Part shown: piece by piece, positions 1 to 8,694 of the stretch
Numbering within the stretch: the stretch's first letter is position 1
Layout of the letters: the number at the start of each line of letters is the position of its first letter
Source: CAZKNF01 sp964554105
Lineage (GTDB): Bacteria > Bacteroidota > Rhodothermia > Rhodothermales > VXPQ01
Assembly: GCA_964554105.1 (NCBI GenBank)
Contig: CAZKNF010000004.1
Span: 42,328-106,327 of the forward strand
Reading direction: 5' to 3'
Length of the DNA: 64,000 nucleotides
The notes under the pieces: model-generated
What the model was told of the DNA's origin: nothing
Databases searched by the model: none
Seen by the model: the letters and a program-made list of their open reading frames with translations, nothing else
Made by a program: the position numbers and the translations under genes

Positions 1-374
1 GCCGTGTCGATCATCCGATCCGCAAGCCCCCCAAGTACGACGGCCTCAGGTTCTGCGGTTCGCTTTCCTGCCAGCGTTGCCCTGAGAACGTCCCCACCCA
101 CCAGGCTCGGAAGGCATAGGTTCGCGAAAAGACCCGCAGCATAGAAACCGCTCGCGTCGAAAAGACGAAGCGGTGAACGACCGGTATTCGCGTTGACAAT
201 CATGCGCCACTTGATGACGCCTAAGAAATGAACGACGCCGAATCCTGCCAGGACCCACATCCATACCGACAGCGAGACGTCGTGCCATGCCTCCAGCACC
301 TGCTGCCAGGGCAGCAGCAGGAAAAGCAGCCCCAGAATCGAAACGCTGACCAAAAGTCGCAGCCAGAATTTCAT
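1..374 (-). CDS. flippase-like (LPG-synthase TM / UPF0104) membrane protein, 3' part missing
   Basis: The reading frame starts at ATG 372-374 and runs off the left edge, so only the N-terminal ~124 residues are visible. They begin MKFWLRLLVSVSILG and show hydrophobic segments at about residues 5-22 and 37-53. The motifs LPSLVGGDVLR and GGLADRMIDT match the conserved 'P..GGD..R' and 'DR..D' signatures of the lysylphosphatidylglycerol-synthase TM/flippase-like family, whose members are usually about 300 residues with 7-8 helices. The ATG overlaps the stop of the upstream DPMS-like glycosyltransferase (ATGA, 371-374), so the two are translationally coupled. In this setting it may move or support a lipid-linked sugar, which is inference; the substrate is unknown. 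Confidence 0.8.
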   Translation of the reverse strand, partial: MKFWLRLLVSVSILGLLFLLLPWQQVLEAWHDVSLSVWMWVLAGFGVVHFLGVIKWRMIVNANTGRSPLRLFDASGFYAAGLFANLCLPSLVGGDVLRATLAGKRTAEPEAVVLGGLADRMIDT

Positions 375-1318
375 GACGATCTCTGGATCCGTGCATTCTG
401 TGAATGTATGCGGGCGTTTTGATCGGCCAACAGACCGACGGACCAAACGATTAAGGCGCCAAGCAGTCCCAGAATCGCGCTTTCGGAAAGATTGTCCTGC
501 GTCACGTCGTAGACAAACTTCGCGATCCCCATCGTAGCGAAGATGAGGCCTGCGGGAATGAAGACTTTGAGTGGATTGAAGAACACGATCGTGCGCAGAA
601 TCAACAGCAGAAAGTCATAAGCATGCCGTGGTCGGATTTTTGATTTTCCAAGCCGAGCATGGTAGTTGATCGGCACGTACTTGACGTCGTGGTCATTGCA
701 GGCGGCTGCGAGCGTGATTGTAGTGGTAAACGAGAAGCCGGAAGGCAGCAGATGATGGTAGGCTTCTACCAGATCCTTACGCATCAGGCGGAGCCCCGAA
801 TTCAGGTCCGGGAGCTTTCGGCCAGCGAGATAGCTCGCGAGTCCACCGAGTAGCCACTTTGCCGGCCGGCGCACTAACGGTATTTTCGCAATCTTGCCCG
901 TGCGTGCGCCTACGACCATCTCGTGGCTGTCAGCATGTTCCAGGAGACGCGGAATGGCGGAGCACGGATAGGTGCCGTCGGCGTCGGTGATCAGGATCCA
1001 ATCGAATTGTGCGGCGGCGATGCCTCGCTTGAGCGCCGCCCCGTATCCCTGATTATGGCTGTGTCGCAGCACCCGAATCCCCTCTGCCGCAGCATTCGCG
1101 CCCGTATCATCCAGCGATCCATCGTCGACGACCAAAATTTCGTACGCCCATCCAGATTGATCCATGACCTCGGTGATTGCCTGGACCTGACTCGCAATGT
1201 GTGCACCTTCGTTGAAGGCCGGTATGATTACCGTCACTGCTTTGGGTAGCTCGTGTTCGCGAACTTCCTGAATTTCCTCGATGAGACGTGGTAAAGCAGA
1301 TGGCGTGTTCTCCGTCAT
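371..1318 (-). CDS. GT2 glycosyltransferase, dolichol-phosphate-mannose-synthase-like
   Basis: A 315-residue family 2 glycosyltransferase. The GT-A fold begins at about residue 27 (TVIIPAFNEG); the nucleotide-binding DDG is at 65-67 and the metal-binding DAD at 112-114 (ITDADGTYP), the pattern seen in polyprenyl-phosphate sugar transferases of the DPM1/GtrB type. Two hydrophobic segments near residues 247-268 and 281-300 anchor the C-terminus. By family, it would load a sugar from a nucleotide donor onto a polyprenyl phosphate at the cytoplasmic face, giving the donor for a GT-C enzyme such as the GT39-like protein two genes upstream. It overlaps both neighbours by ATGA (1315-1318 and 371-374). 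The exact sugar cannot be read from sequence. Confidence 0.88.
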   Translation of the reverse strand: MTENTPSALPRLIEEIQEVREHELPKAVTVIIPAFNEGAHIASQVQAITEVMDQSGWAYEILVVDDGSLDDTGANAAAEGIRVLRHSHNQGYGAALKRGIAAAQFDWILITDADGTYPCSAIPRLLEHADSHEMVVGARTGKIAKIPLVRRPAKWLLGGLASYLAGRKLPDLNSGLRLMRKDLVEAYHHLLPSGFSFTTTITLAAACNDHDVKYVPINYHARLGKSKIRPRHAYDFLLLILRTIVFFNPLKVFIPAGLIFATMGIAKFVYDVTQDNLSESAILGLLGALIVWSVGLLADQNARIHSQNARIQRSS

Positions 1319-2370
1319 CGCGTGCTCTCAGTTTTGGCCGAAACGAGTACGATCGAGCCGTAAATACCGGTGGCGAGAAGGATCACAAACACGTAGTCCA
1401 GGACGTGTTCGAAAGCGTGCCCTGCCACCATCGCCGCCAGTCCTTGTTTGGACTGACCAACGTCCATAAGATCGCCCGAGAATGAAACCACCGAGAGGAA
1501 GACTGGAATGGCGAAGACCAGTACGAGAGCGATCCATGTATTGCGTTCAAGAGGAGGTATCGGCTTCGCATTTTCGCCTCTTAAGCTTCGATCACGTCGC
1601 AAGAGCATCGACACCGCGTGCAAGGATCCCAGTCCAAAGAGAACGGTGATCGGCCCGTGGGTCAGGATCTCTCTGGCTTGATGTCCGGTGTACCTTACGT
1701 CCATAAAGATATTGGACGAGAGCCCGAAAAGAAGAGTAAGCGCGGCAACGTACATCCACGGCAGCCACTTGACCGTCCGAGGCACTGAAGACGCGTTGTC
1801 CGCGGGATAACCGAGTACTACGGTCGAAAATGGTATATACAGCATCGTAGCCGCACCAAACCAGATTGTACTCAGCCAGTGAAAGTGCCAGTGAGATCCA
1901 TACGCGATTAGATCGTCGCGCGTTCGAAACTGGAAGAGGTCATAGATCGCGCTCTGGAGTCCTTGTTGCAGCGATACCGCCGCCATCGCAGCCCCTGCGA
2001 GCGTAACGCCGGCAATCAGTGTCACCCCCGTAATGATCGCCGCGAGATGGCGGTCTGTGGACTCTTTTATGCCGAGGATGCCCTCCGCTGTGGCAAAGCT
2101 CGTCGCGAGAAACAAAGCATAGGCGAAATCGACCGGAATTTCGCGGAGGAAATGACTGTAGTAGAAGATTGTACCCTGCAGAGAATAGCGGCCGCTTTCG
2201 TGGACGACTGCGTTCCAGAGCTGCAGCGTACCATGATCGACAGCAAGCCACACGTATGCGCCGAGTAGCAGCGTGATCGGAACGCCGAAGCAGGCTGCAA
2301 GAAGTAGATGCACGCGAGTCCGGAGCAAACTTGACGCCTCTGCTGCCAACTTATCATCTCGCATGATCAT
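1315..2370 (-). CDS. polytopic membrane protein of unknown function
   Basis: I do not recognise this family. The frame is open from 2421, but ATG 2368-2370 follows an AAAGGTGG ribosome-binding site about six bases upstream, so a 351-residue product starting MIMRDDK is preferred; it overlaps the upstream gene by 17 bases. About eight hydrophobic segments are visible. Several histidines lie in or next to membrane segments: SHWHFHWLSTIWFG in the middle, then TGHQAREILTHGP and VAGHAFEHVLDYVF. Such paired histidines recall quinol- or heme-binding membrane proteins, but no known signature is complete. It sits between a GT39-like enzyme and a polyprenyl-phosphate GT2, so a role in lipid-linked sugar handling is possible. 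Confidence 0.75.
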   Translation of the reverse strand: MIMRDDKLAAEASSLLRTRVHLLLAACFGVPITLLLGAYVWLAVDHGTLQLWNAVVHESGRYSLQGTIFYYSHFLREIPVDFAYALFLATSFATAEGILGIKESTDRHLAAIITGVTLIAGVTLAGAAMAAVSLQQGLQSAIYDLFQFRTRDDLIAYGSHWHFHWLSTIWFGAATMLYIPFSTVVLGYPADNASSVPRTVKWLPWMYVAALTLLFGLSSNIFMDVRYTGHQAREILTHGPITVLFGLGSLHAVSMLLRRDRSLRGENAKPIPPLERNTWIALVLVFAIPVFLSVVSFSGDLMDVGQSKQGLAAMVAGHAFEHVLDYVFVILLATGIYGSIVLVSAKTESTR

Positions 2371-4318
2371 ATGGTTCCACCTTTTCGAGGGTGAAGGGAG
2401 CGAGCTCTGACGCGACTTCATCTTTCGCGTAGAGGACTGCGCGGCTGCGAAGTGCTCGAACTTCCCTCCGTGGCTTGTACTCCGACAAGGCGGCGCTCAT
2501 TTCATCATTTGTCGTTCTATAAGGCCCCCATCGGGCACTGTCGAAAAAAAGAAGCCAGACGCGAGCTTGCGGGTTGTCAGTAACCGCGCCGATATAGTCA
2601 TCTGCTACGTATTCCGGAGAAAGACGGTCGATGTAATAAAAAAGCGGCGTGAAAACCCAGCTCTGAGGTACGACAAAAACTAGATCGCCCCGCTCAAAGT
2701 GCGAGGTCATCTTCTGACCAAGAACGGCATAGTTTCTCGCCTCGGTCGGAAACTGCCGAAAGTGGGCGATTCCAGAGTAGTGAACAACAATTAATGCCGC
2801 GCCCAGAACGATTGCGACTGAACGATGCTTCGAGAGATGCAAGATGCCCGAAGCAATCAAAATCAATAGGTACGGAACGAACATTGCGAAGGCGCGCGGA
2901 GTCAGCATTGACGTCCAGAACGATAGCATCAAGACGGCTGCGGGCGGTAATAAAGAAAGCACCGCAGGCAATGACACACTCGTTCGTAGCTGCGAGAAAG
3001 CATTCATGCTCGTCTGATCTCCGCCATATCGGAAAAGAACGGACTTCAGTACACCGAGAGCCGGCCCCAGGACGAGCCCCAAAAACGGCACGATCGCGAC
3101 AAACGCGATAAGAGATTCACGGCGGTGGGCGGCCGCCGAAAACGCCAGGACGATAAGCGCCGATCCGCAGGCAATTGGGAGCAGGCTCCGAAGATTGAAT
3201 AGCTCCGCATGGCAGCATCGGGGGGACAAAACCAGACGGTTTGAGCGCGATCGGACGCAGCAAACCAGGGCGAGTGCCAGGAGAAAAAGACTTGAGATCG
3301 CCGAAAACGTCCGGGCGGGAATCGAAAGGAAATCCGGCTGGAAAAGAAAGCCGAATGAAAGATACTGAGCGACAAACGACACCGAAGGAGCCGGAAGCGT
3401 TACGTCATCGCCAAGATACACGATGTGGGCAAGCGAGGCCGCACCGAGAATGATGACGAGCTGTTGAATGCCCAGCGTTCTGCGCGTCCCGCTCGAAGAC
3501 GCCGGCGGACCGAGCCCGACCCACAGCATTTGACCAGCAAGAACCGTCCAGAAGAATGTTTGAGTATAAATTGCCAGCCATGAGGAGATGAGGTATGCAA
3601 GCTCCCACCAATGCCGCTTTTCCGAGTTACGCACAACGTGGAGTAGTGTATACGTCGACACCAGTGCCAGAAAACAGCCCATCATGTACATCCGGGCAAA
3701 CTGGCTCCAAAAAATGAGAAATCCGCTGAAAGCCACGAGTGCCGCGCTCATCAAGCCCACACGACGGTCGTACGACAGCGAGGCAACCCCATAGACCAGT
3801 ACGATGCATCCGATGCCGAATAGGGCGGACGGTAGCCGAAGAGCCGTGAGACCGACGCCGAACAGCTTTGTCCACCCCCACATGAAAAAGTAGTAGACCT
3901 CGGGATGCCCCTCGCTATGAAAGTGCCACCAAAAGGTATCATAGAACGATAGACGAGCCGGTGGCCACGATATGTCCGCAGGCCACTCAATGTTCGGAAC
4001 GATGGCTTCGGTGTGTGTGAGGGTCTTCCGTGTCAGATCATCTAGTCTGAGCACCGACCCGCACGCCACGACAACCATCAGCGCGACAATGACTCTCCGG
4101 CGACTACGGATCTCATTCTTGGCAGGAATCTGAAGAGCACCCGAACCCGCCTCAAGCGTAGGAGATGTCTGGCGTTCTCTTCGGCGGCGTGACAAGGTTT
4201 GCACCAGGAGACGCAGCAACCCAAAGCCGACCAGCGCTGCCCCCATCGCAAAGAGTCCCGCCATGGCGACTTGCCGCGTGGATGCCCCTGCTGCCAGTTC
4301 GAATATCAGCTGGAGCAC
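2354..4318 (-). CDS. GT39/ArnT-like integral membrane glycosyltransferase
   Basis: A 654-residue GT-C type protein with about a dozen hydrophobic segments. The first long non-cytoplasmic loop carries TLTHTEAIVPNIEWP, which has the acidic residue expected of the catalytic loop, followed by FHSEGHPEVYYFFMWGW, typical of protein-mannosyl/aminoarabinose transferase-like proteins. By family it transfers a sugar from a polyprenyl-phosphate donor to an acceptor on the outer face of the inner membrane. The start is GTG 4316-4318 because an in-frame stop lies at 4364-4366 with no ATG between them. An N-terminal region of about 70 residues with one helix and an RRRRER stretch precedes the core. The likely donor-maker is the DPMS-like GT2 downstream. 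Confidence 0.82.
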   Translation of the reverse strand: MLQLIFELAAGASTRQVAMAGLFAMGAALVGFGLLRLLVQTLSRRRRERQTSPTLEAGSGALQIPAKNEIRSRRRVIVALMVVVACGSVLRLDDLTRKTLTHTEAIVPNIEWPADISWPPARLSFYDTFWWHFHSEGHPEVYYFFMWGWTKLFGVGLTALRLPSALFGIGCIVLVYGVASLSYDRRVGLMSAALVAFSGFLIFWSQFARMYMMGCFLALVSTYTLLHVVRNSEKRHWWELAYLISSWLAIYTQTFFWTVLAGQMLWVGLGPPASSSGTRRTLGIQQLVIILGAASLAHIVYLGDDVTLPAPSVSFVAQYLSFGFLFQPDFLSIPARTFSAISSLFLLALALVCCVRSRSNRLVLSPRCCHAELFNLRSLLPIACGSALIVLAFSAAAHRRESLIAFVAIVPFLGLVLGPALGVLKSVLFRYGGDQTSMNAFSQLRTSVSLPAVLSLLPPAAVLMLSFWTSMLTPRAFAMFVPYLLILIASGILHLSKHRSVAIVLGAALIVVHYSGIAHFRQFPTEARNYAVLGQKMTSHFERGDLVFVVPQSWVFTPLFYYIDRLSPEYVADDYIGAVTDNPQARVWLLFFDSARWGPYRTTNDEMSAALSEYKPRREVRALRSRAVLYAKDEVASELAPFTLEKVEPYDHAR

Positions 4319-4470
4319 GCCTGCCCGCCCCCACCACTCCGGCGAACCTGTTCCATATCGACCTCATGATGCTTGAATCCTTCCATAAATGACGCTGCAA
4401 GAGTCCTCGTCATAAACGGTTCGTGATCTTCGCGGTAATCACGTTTGTGAAGAGAACAGGGGTGAGATGG

Positions 4471-5397
4471 TCAAGAGTCGCTCCGCTGCGTAAGGAGCCA
4501 TCGCGTTAGCCCGTAGCCCAGGGCTACGAGGTACGTTATTTCTCCGGTAGCTCGAGTGGGCTTGCGCATTAGATATGTGAGTACCCGCAGTAGGCGGACC
4601 CTTACTTCCCTCACGAGCCGACCCAGCATGTAGCGGTCCTGCAAGTTCAAGTGCTTCGCGTAGTACTGCCCCTGTCCGCGGCCATAACTCCAGCGCAAGG
4701 ATAGATATTCTCGATCCGAACGCCATGCTCTATGATAGAGGACTGCATCCGGCCTGTACAGGATACGATACCCGGCCTCTAGAAGACGAAATGCGAATTC
4801 ATTATCCTCGGCGTTGACGAGTCGCACGTCGAATGCACCGACCTCATCAATTGCCGATCGAAAGAGTGCCATGTTATTGGAGTAAAGAATGTCTTCACCA
4901 ATCCGACCCTCATAGTCGACGGGCATCTGGTCCGTCCTGGTGGAAGGCACGAATCCGCCTGCCTTACCTGACGGCGCCGGCATCACGCGGCCGGTAACCA
5001 CGCTGCGAGGACCTGCATTGAGAAGCGCATCGACCAGCTCACGGAGCCAGGACCTAGTAACCAAAACATCGTCATCCGTGAACACCAGTATGTGATAGCG
5101 TGCCTCGGCGATGCCGAGATTCCGGGCACGGCTCGCTCCCATTGAGGCGTCGTGCAGATAGCGGACATTACACCTCCGACTGGTCGTGAGCGCTGCCAGA
5201 TGTTCATTCGGCGCGTCACTCTGATCGACCACAATTAATTCTGCCGGTACTTCCTCTCCCTGAAGAATGGAGTCCACCGTTTCGGCGAGTAGCTCGGGCC
5301 GATTACGGGACGGAATGATAAGCGACAGCAAGGTACGACCGTCATTATCTCTAAGAATTTGCGGCTGCTCTCCGGGCATTTGTTTGATGTCACTCAT
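4471..5397 (-). CDS. GT2 glycosyltransferase
   Basis: A 308-residue family 2 glycosyltransferase starting MSDIKQMPGEQ. The frame is open up to 5520, but the ATG at 5395-5397 has AAGGAA eight bases upstream and lies just after the stop of the previous gene, so it is preferred. The GT-A domain starts at SLIIPSRNRPE (~25-35), has VVDQSDAP, a conserved GASRARNLGI segment and DDD at 108-110 as metal-binding motif; the acidic pair in NAEDNEFAFRLLEAGY fits the catalytic-base region. No convincing transmembrane helix, so a cytoplasmic, probably membrane-associated chain-building enzyme. Donor and acceptor are unknown. A 152-base spacer without a gene follows before the GT39-like gene. Confidence 0.85.
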   Translation of the reverse strand: MSDIKQMPGEQPQILRDNDGRTLLSLIIPSRNRPELLAETVDSILQGEEVPAELIVVDQSDAPNEHLAALTTSRRCNVRYLHDASMGASRARNLGIAEARYHILVFTDDDVLVTRSWLRELVDALLNAGPRSVVTGRVMPAPSGKAGGFVPSTRTDQMPVDYEGRIGEDILYSNNMALFRSAIDEVGAFDVRLVNAEDNEFAFRLLEAGYRILYRPDAVLYHRAWRSDREYLSLRWSYGRGQGQYYAKHLNLQDRYMLGRLVREVRVRLLRVLTYLMRKPTRATGEITYLVALGYGLTRWLLTQRSDS

Positions 5398-5401
5398 CCG
5401 A

Positions 5402-6691
5402 CTATTCCTTACCCGAAGTGGCGCTTGAGACCCGTCCGTAGGTCCTTCTGATATCATCTGCGAATTTACGGGCCTGCGCATAGCGGATTCCTCCAACAAG
5501 CGCACCGCGAAGTTCTGCAAGAATTAGATCAGGCGGAAATCCAGGCGAGCGCATCAAACTCCTCAGAAGGCGTTGTGCCTGCGTCCAAAACTGTCGGATA
5601 CCGATCGACATAAGGCGAATACGCTGGTCTGGAAAGCTCCTGGCACTGGAAAACAGGCTCGCGTAGAAGCCGCTGCCCCAGCTCTCGATCTGCTTCCGCA
5701 GTTGTTCATACCCGCGTCGATGGCGATGACGTGCGATTGCACCAGGTTCGTACTGCAGAGCATACCCATTTTGCAAAACCCGATAGAACATCTCGACATC
5801 GCCTCCGCCGTTTGTGACAGTACCGGCATCTAAGGCTGGATCAAACAAACCGACCCGGTCGAATACGTTACGACGAAAAGCCATGCTGGCTCCTGTTCCG
5901 CACTCGGCCCAGGCGCCGGGAAAATAGTCGGTCTGACCGTTGCGCCCGCCGCAAACGGAATAACGACGGCGTTCGAAACCGCAACCAAAGCCGCCATAAC
6001 GCTCAAAGAAGATCTGCGCGCACGTCTCGAGCTCAAGTGGAACAACAAGGCCGGTCGTCGCGCCAATTTCATCGTCCTCAACAAAGGCAGCAGTTAGAGC
6101 GGCCACCCACCCCTCGTCAACCACGACATCATCATCCGTAAATGCGATAATCTCACCGCGAGCTTCAAGGATAGCTCGATTCCTCGCCCAATTCAGGCCC
6201 GGACGTGGCTCGTGAACGTATCGCACGGAGGGGTACTCCTCAAAAACCAACCGGGCGGTCTGACTCGTAGCTGGTGCATTGTCGACCACTAGCAGGTCCA
6301 GATCAGGATAATCCTGCAACTTGAGCGCATCCAAAGTAAGAGCAAGATCTTCCGCATTATCTCGTGTACAAACAGCAACTGTAACCGCCTGATTGTAGCT
6401 GGACGACGGTGTGTACACCTTCGAATCGCGTCCATCGATACCTGACATCAAGTATTCGACAGCATCCGTGGATTGCATCAGTCGCTCAAGCGCGGCCTGA
6501 TGCTGATCCAGAACTGCTTCCCGAAGATCTCCGGCCGTAATCCATTCACCTGCAGCGGGCAGTGCGACGTACCCTATCGGCGTACCTCTAACGCGGACCA
6601 ACGCCTGCAAGGCATCGTAGCCACCGATGTCGGTCACATCTTGCAGTGGCTCATCCCATTCAATATCGATGACTTTTATGCGTTTGCTCAT
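5402..6691 (-). CDS. GT2 glycosyltransferase with ~100-residue N-terminal extra domain
   Basis: Starting at MSKRIKVID (ATG 6689-6691) the product has 429 residues; an upstream ATG at 6736 would add 15. Residues 1-100 form a separate domain without a GT motif (YDALQALVRVRGTPIGYVAL, then an amphipathic helix). The GT-A domain follows at about 103 (VTVAVCTRDNAEDL), with VVDNAP, a PGLNWARNRAI segment and DDD at 186-188; GGGDVEMFYRVLQNGY supplies the later acidic motif. The gene is four bases upstream of the next GT2 and both share the 'NLGIAEAR/NRAILEAR ... TDDDV' pattern, so they may be a duplicated, sequentially acting pair. The role of the N-terminal domain is unknown; substrate recognition or dimerisation is a guess. 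Confidence 0.85.
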   Translation of the reverse strand: MSKRIKVIDIEWDEPLQDVTDIGGYDALQALVRVRGTPIGYVALPAAGEWITAGDLREAVLDQHQAALERLMQSTDAVEYLMSGIDGRDSKVYTPSSSYNQAVTVAVCTRDNAEDLALTLDALKLQDYPDLDLLVVDNAPATSQTARLVFEEYPSVRYVHEPRPGLNWARNRAILEARGEIIAFTDDDVVVDEGWVAALTAAFVEDDEIGATTGLVVPLELETCAQIFFERYGGFGCGFERRRYSVCGGRNGQTDYFPGAWAECGTGASMAFRRNVFDRVGLFDPALDAGTVTNGGGDVEMFYRVLQNGYALQYEPGAIARHRHRRGYEQLRKQIESWGSGFYASLFSSARSFPDQRIRLMSIGIRQFWTQAQRLLRSLMRSPGFPPDLILAELRGALVGGIRYAQARKFADDIRRTYGRVSSATSGKE

Positions 6692-6761
6692 ATAATGGCT
6701 TTCCGGAGGGCATTCAAGACCTGAAATCTCGTCCACCGGAAATCTCTTAATGCATCATCTG

Positions 6762-7802
6762 CTAACGCTGAAAGTACGTCTCCAATTCTCGGGAGAATGC
6801 CTCGCCGTTTGCATTCGTGACGTCGACACGTGGCAATAGATACTGCTGGCTATCCCGACGCACCGGCCCACCAAGACAGGCGCACGCAAACTTGTAGCCC
6901 GCATGGCGTACCTCAGAGACTGTGTCCTCCGAAAAAAGGCCGTAGGGATACGCAAAGCTCTGAATTGGGTGTCCCAGCCACTGCTCTAACGTGACCTTGC
7001 ATTGGCTTATCTCATTACGCTGTACGTGCAATGGACATTCTGTCAGATCTGGATGATCGATCGTGTGACCACCAACCTCAACGAGGTTGCCTTCATCCAG
7101 AGTCAATACCTCCTCGGCCTCTAGTGCGCGATGTGTCGGGCGAACCGTCGGCTCTCGCCCGGTCCAATCCTGCAACTTGTCGAGAACATTAGTCCGCTCG
7201 GCACCGCTCATAGAGCGCATCAGCGGATAAATTGACTTCAGTGCGGCATGCCGCGACGTCGGGGGATCCTGATCGATCACGCTCCACGTGTGCAGCCCGT
7301 TCGACTTTGCGTTCTCCGTTGCTGCCGTTCCATTTAGATCGAAGACCAAAGAGTGCCCTTTGATTTCGATCTCCAGCCGAGAGGGCAGTGACCGTGCATC
7401 AAGAAATATGGCCTCGAGTTCATCCCACCAGAACTCCCGGTCTCGACCTACACGTCCGGTCGTCATAAAGACTGTAGCAGGTATGTCATACCGCTCAAGC
7501 AAGGGCCGGGCGGCGTACAGATTATCTTGATATCCATCATCGAATGTGACGCACACCGCGCGATCCGGCAGTTTACCATTCCGTACACAACCAGCAAGCT
7601 CGCTCAAGGGCACTGGCGTCCCCAGGTCGCGGATGACCTGTAAATGCTCCTCAAAATGTTTCGGCGAAACGCAGAGTCGGTAAACGTCCGAAGACGGCTC
7701 GGCGATGCGGTGGTAGAGCAAGACCACGCAATGTGGCCCGAATCTGCCACGAATCCGAAGCATCGTTTGCTGCAGCATTTTTGGAAGCGGGCTCACGAGC
7801 AT
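6762..7802 (-). CDS. polysaccharide deacetylase (NodB/CE4 family)
   Basis: A 346-residue protein with the CE4 metal-binding set: FDDGYQDN (D88, D89) for motif 1, and GGHTIDHPD (H246, H250) for motif 2, plus SFAYPYGLFSEDT near 283. The metal-dependent fold would remove N-acetyl groups from amino sugars of a glycan. An insertion of roughly 100 residues lies between motifs 1 and 2 (WWDELEAIF ... IYPLMRSM), as in the deacetylases that accompany glycosyltransferase clusters. No signal peptide is visible, which suggests action on a cytoplasmic lipid-linked intermediate or an unrecognised export route. It sits between a methyltransferase and a GT2. Start 7802 has no clear ribosome-binding site; in-frame ATGs at 7778 and 7763 are alternatives. 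Confidence 0.88.
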   Translation of the reverse strand: MLVSPLPKMLQQTMLRIRGRFGPHCVVLLYHRIAEPSSDVYRLCVSPKHFEEHLQVIRDLGTPVPLSELAGCVRNGKLPDRAVCVTFDDGYQDNLYAARPLLERYDIPATVFMTTGRVGRDREFWWDELEAIFLDARSLPSRLEIEIKGHSLVFDLNGTAATENAKSNGLHTWSVIDQDPPTSRHAALKSIYPLMRSMSGAERTNVLDKLQDWTGREPTVRPTHRALEAEEVLTLDEGNLVEVGGHTIDHPDLTECPLHVQRNEISQCKVTLEQWLGHPIQSFAYPYGLFSEDTVSEVRHAGYKFACACLGGPVRRDSQQYLLPRVDVTNANGEAFSRELETYFQR

Positions 7803-7833
7803 TGCTGCGGAAGAACTGTTAGAACGGGCATCA

Positions 7834-8625
7834 TCATGACGCTACCTTTTGGGCGCGGACCGTTATGAGCAATTCGTAATCCGGGTCATGATAGTCCAAC
7901 TCATTCCTTGTAAGTTCACCGCGACCTAACCCGTACAGGAACGACGCCGCGGCTAGGACATTGCCATGAGACGTGACATCTAAACCCTCCACATGAAAGT
8001 GCTCGCCGAAGAGCCGCCGCATGGAGAGTACGGTAAAGTTCCAGCACCAGTAGTCTCCCCACGGCTCCGTATCATGCCGATTGATCTGAGAAATACCAGG
8101 AACGGTAATCAGGGCGACCCCCCCGGGCTTTAGTATTCGATGGATAGTCTGGATCGCCGCATGTACGTCGTATATGAGCTGCAGGGTCTGAGTGACGATC
8201 ACGCAGTCAAAGGTATCTGAAGGGATGTGATCGGCGGTCGAAAGATCGCCGACAATCGTGGCTGCCTCGTGCTCTCTTTTCTGGTACACGAGGATGTCGA
8301 TCTGACGCACGCGATCTTTGCCGAACCATCGGGTGTACGTATCTTCTGCAATCTCCATGACGCGCCCATGGACATCGGATCGGTTTTCCTTCAGAAAACG
8401 CTCAATATAGTACCGGTCGATCGGCCCTCCCCTGTCATCCCCCCATTCACGACTTATCGGATTGACACGACGCAGACTTCCAAACCTCACGAGCCCGACG
8501 GGCGGGATGTCGCCAGTGCCCTCCCACCGCCCACGAAACCATCTGCGAACCGGGGGCAGCGTGGCATTGAACACAAGCTTGCGTACACCACGTTTAGCTC
8601 GCGTCAGAACATGCTTTAGAGACAT
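7834..8625 (-). CDS. class I SAM-dependent methyltransferase
   Basis: A 263-residue protein starting MSLKHVLTRAKRG (ATG 8623-8625; the frame is open to 8691). The Rossmann core is degenerate in motif I (GRVMEIAEDTYTRWFG) but shows the typical DTFDCVIVTQTLQLIYDV segment and ILKPGGVALITVPG, matching methyltransferase type 11. The PIDRYYIERFL segment before the core recurs in methyltransferases from polysaccharide loci. Its place among glycosyltransferases suggests methylation of a sugar or of a lipid-linked intermediate, possibly as a chain-end cap recognised by the exporter; that is inference. The 31-base spacing to the deacetylase gene suggests one transcript. Confidence 0.82.
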   Translation of the reverse strand: MSLKHVLTRAKRGVRKLVFNATLPPVRRWFRGRWEGTGDIPPVGLVRFGSLRRVNPISREWGDDRGGPIDRYYIERFLKENRSDVHGRVMEIAEDTYTRWFGKDRVRQIDILVYQKREHEAATIVGDLSTADHIPSDTFDCVIVTQTLQLIYDVHAAIQTIHRILKPGGVALITVPGISQINRHDTEPWGDYWCWNFTVLSMRRLFGEHFHVEGLDVTSHGNVLAAASFLYGLGRGELTRNELDYHDPDYELLITVRAQKVAS

Positions 8626-8694
8626 ACCTGCAAGGATCTTGCTTGTGTAAATATGGATAGCCCCGCATTCCGCCAACAGCCGCCAATGCACGTG

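Noticed and set aside
46..396. 116-codon minus-strand frame at the left edge
   Set aside because: It lies in another frame of the flippase-like gene, whose own frame has membrane segments and family motifs.
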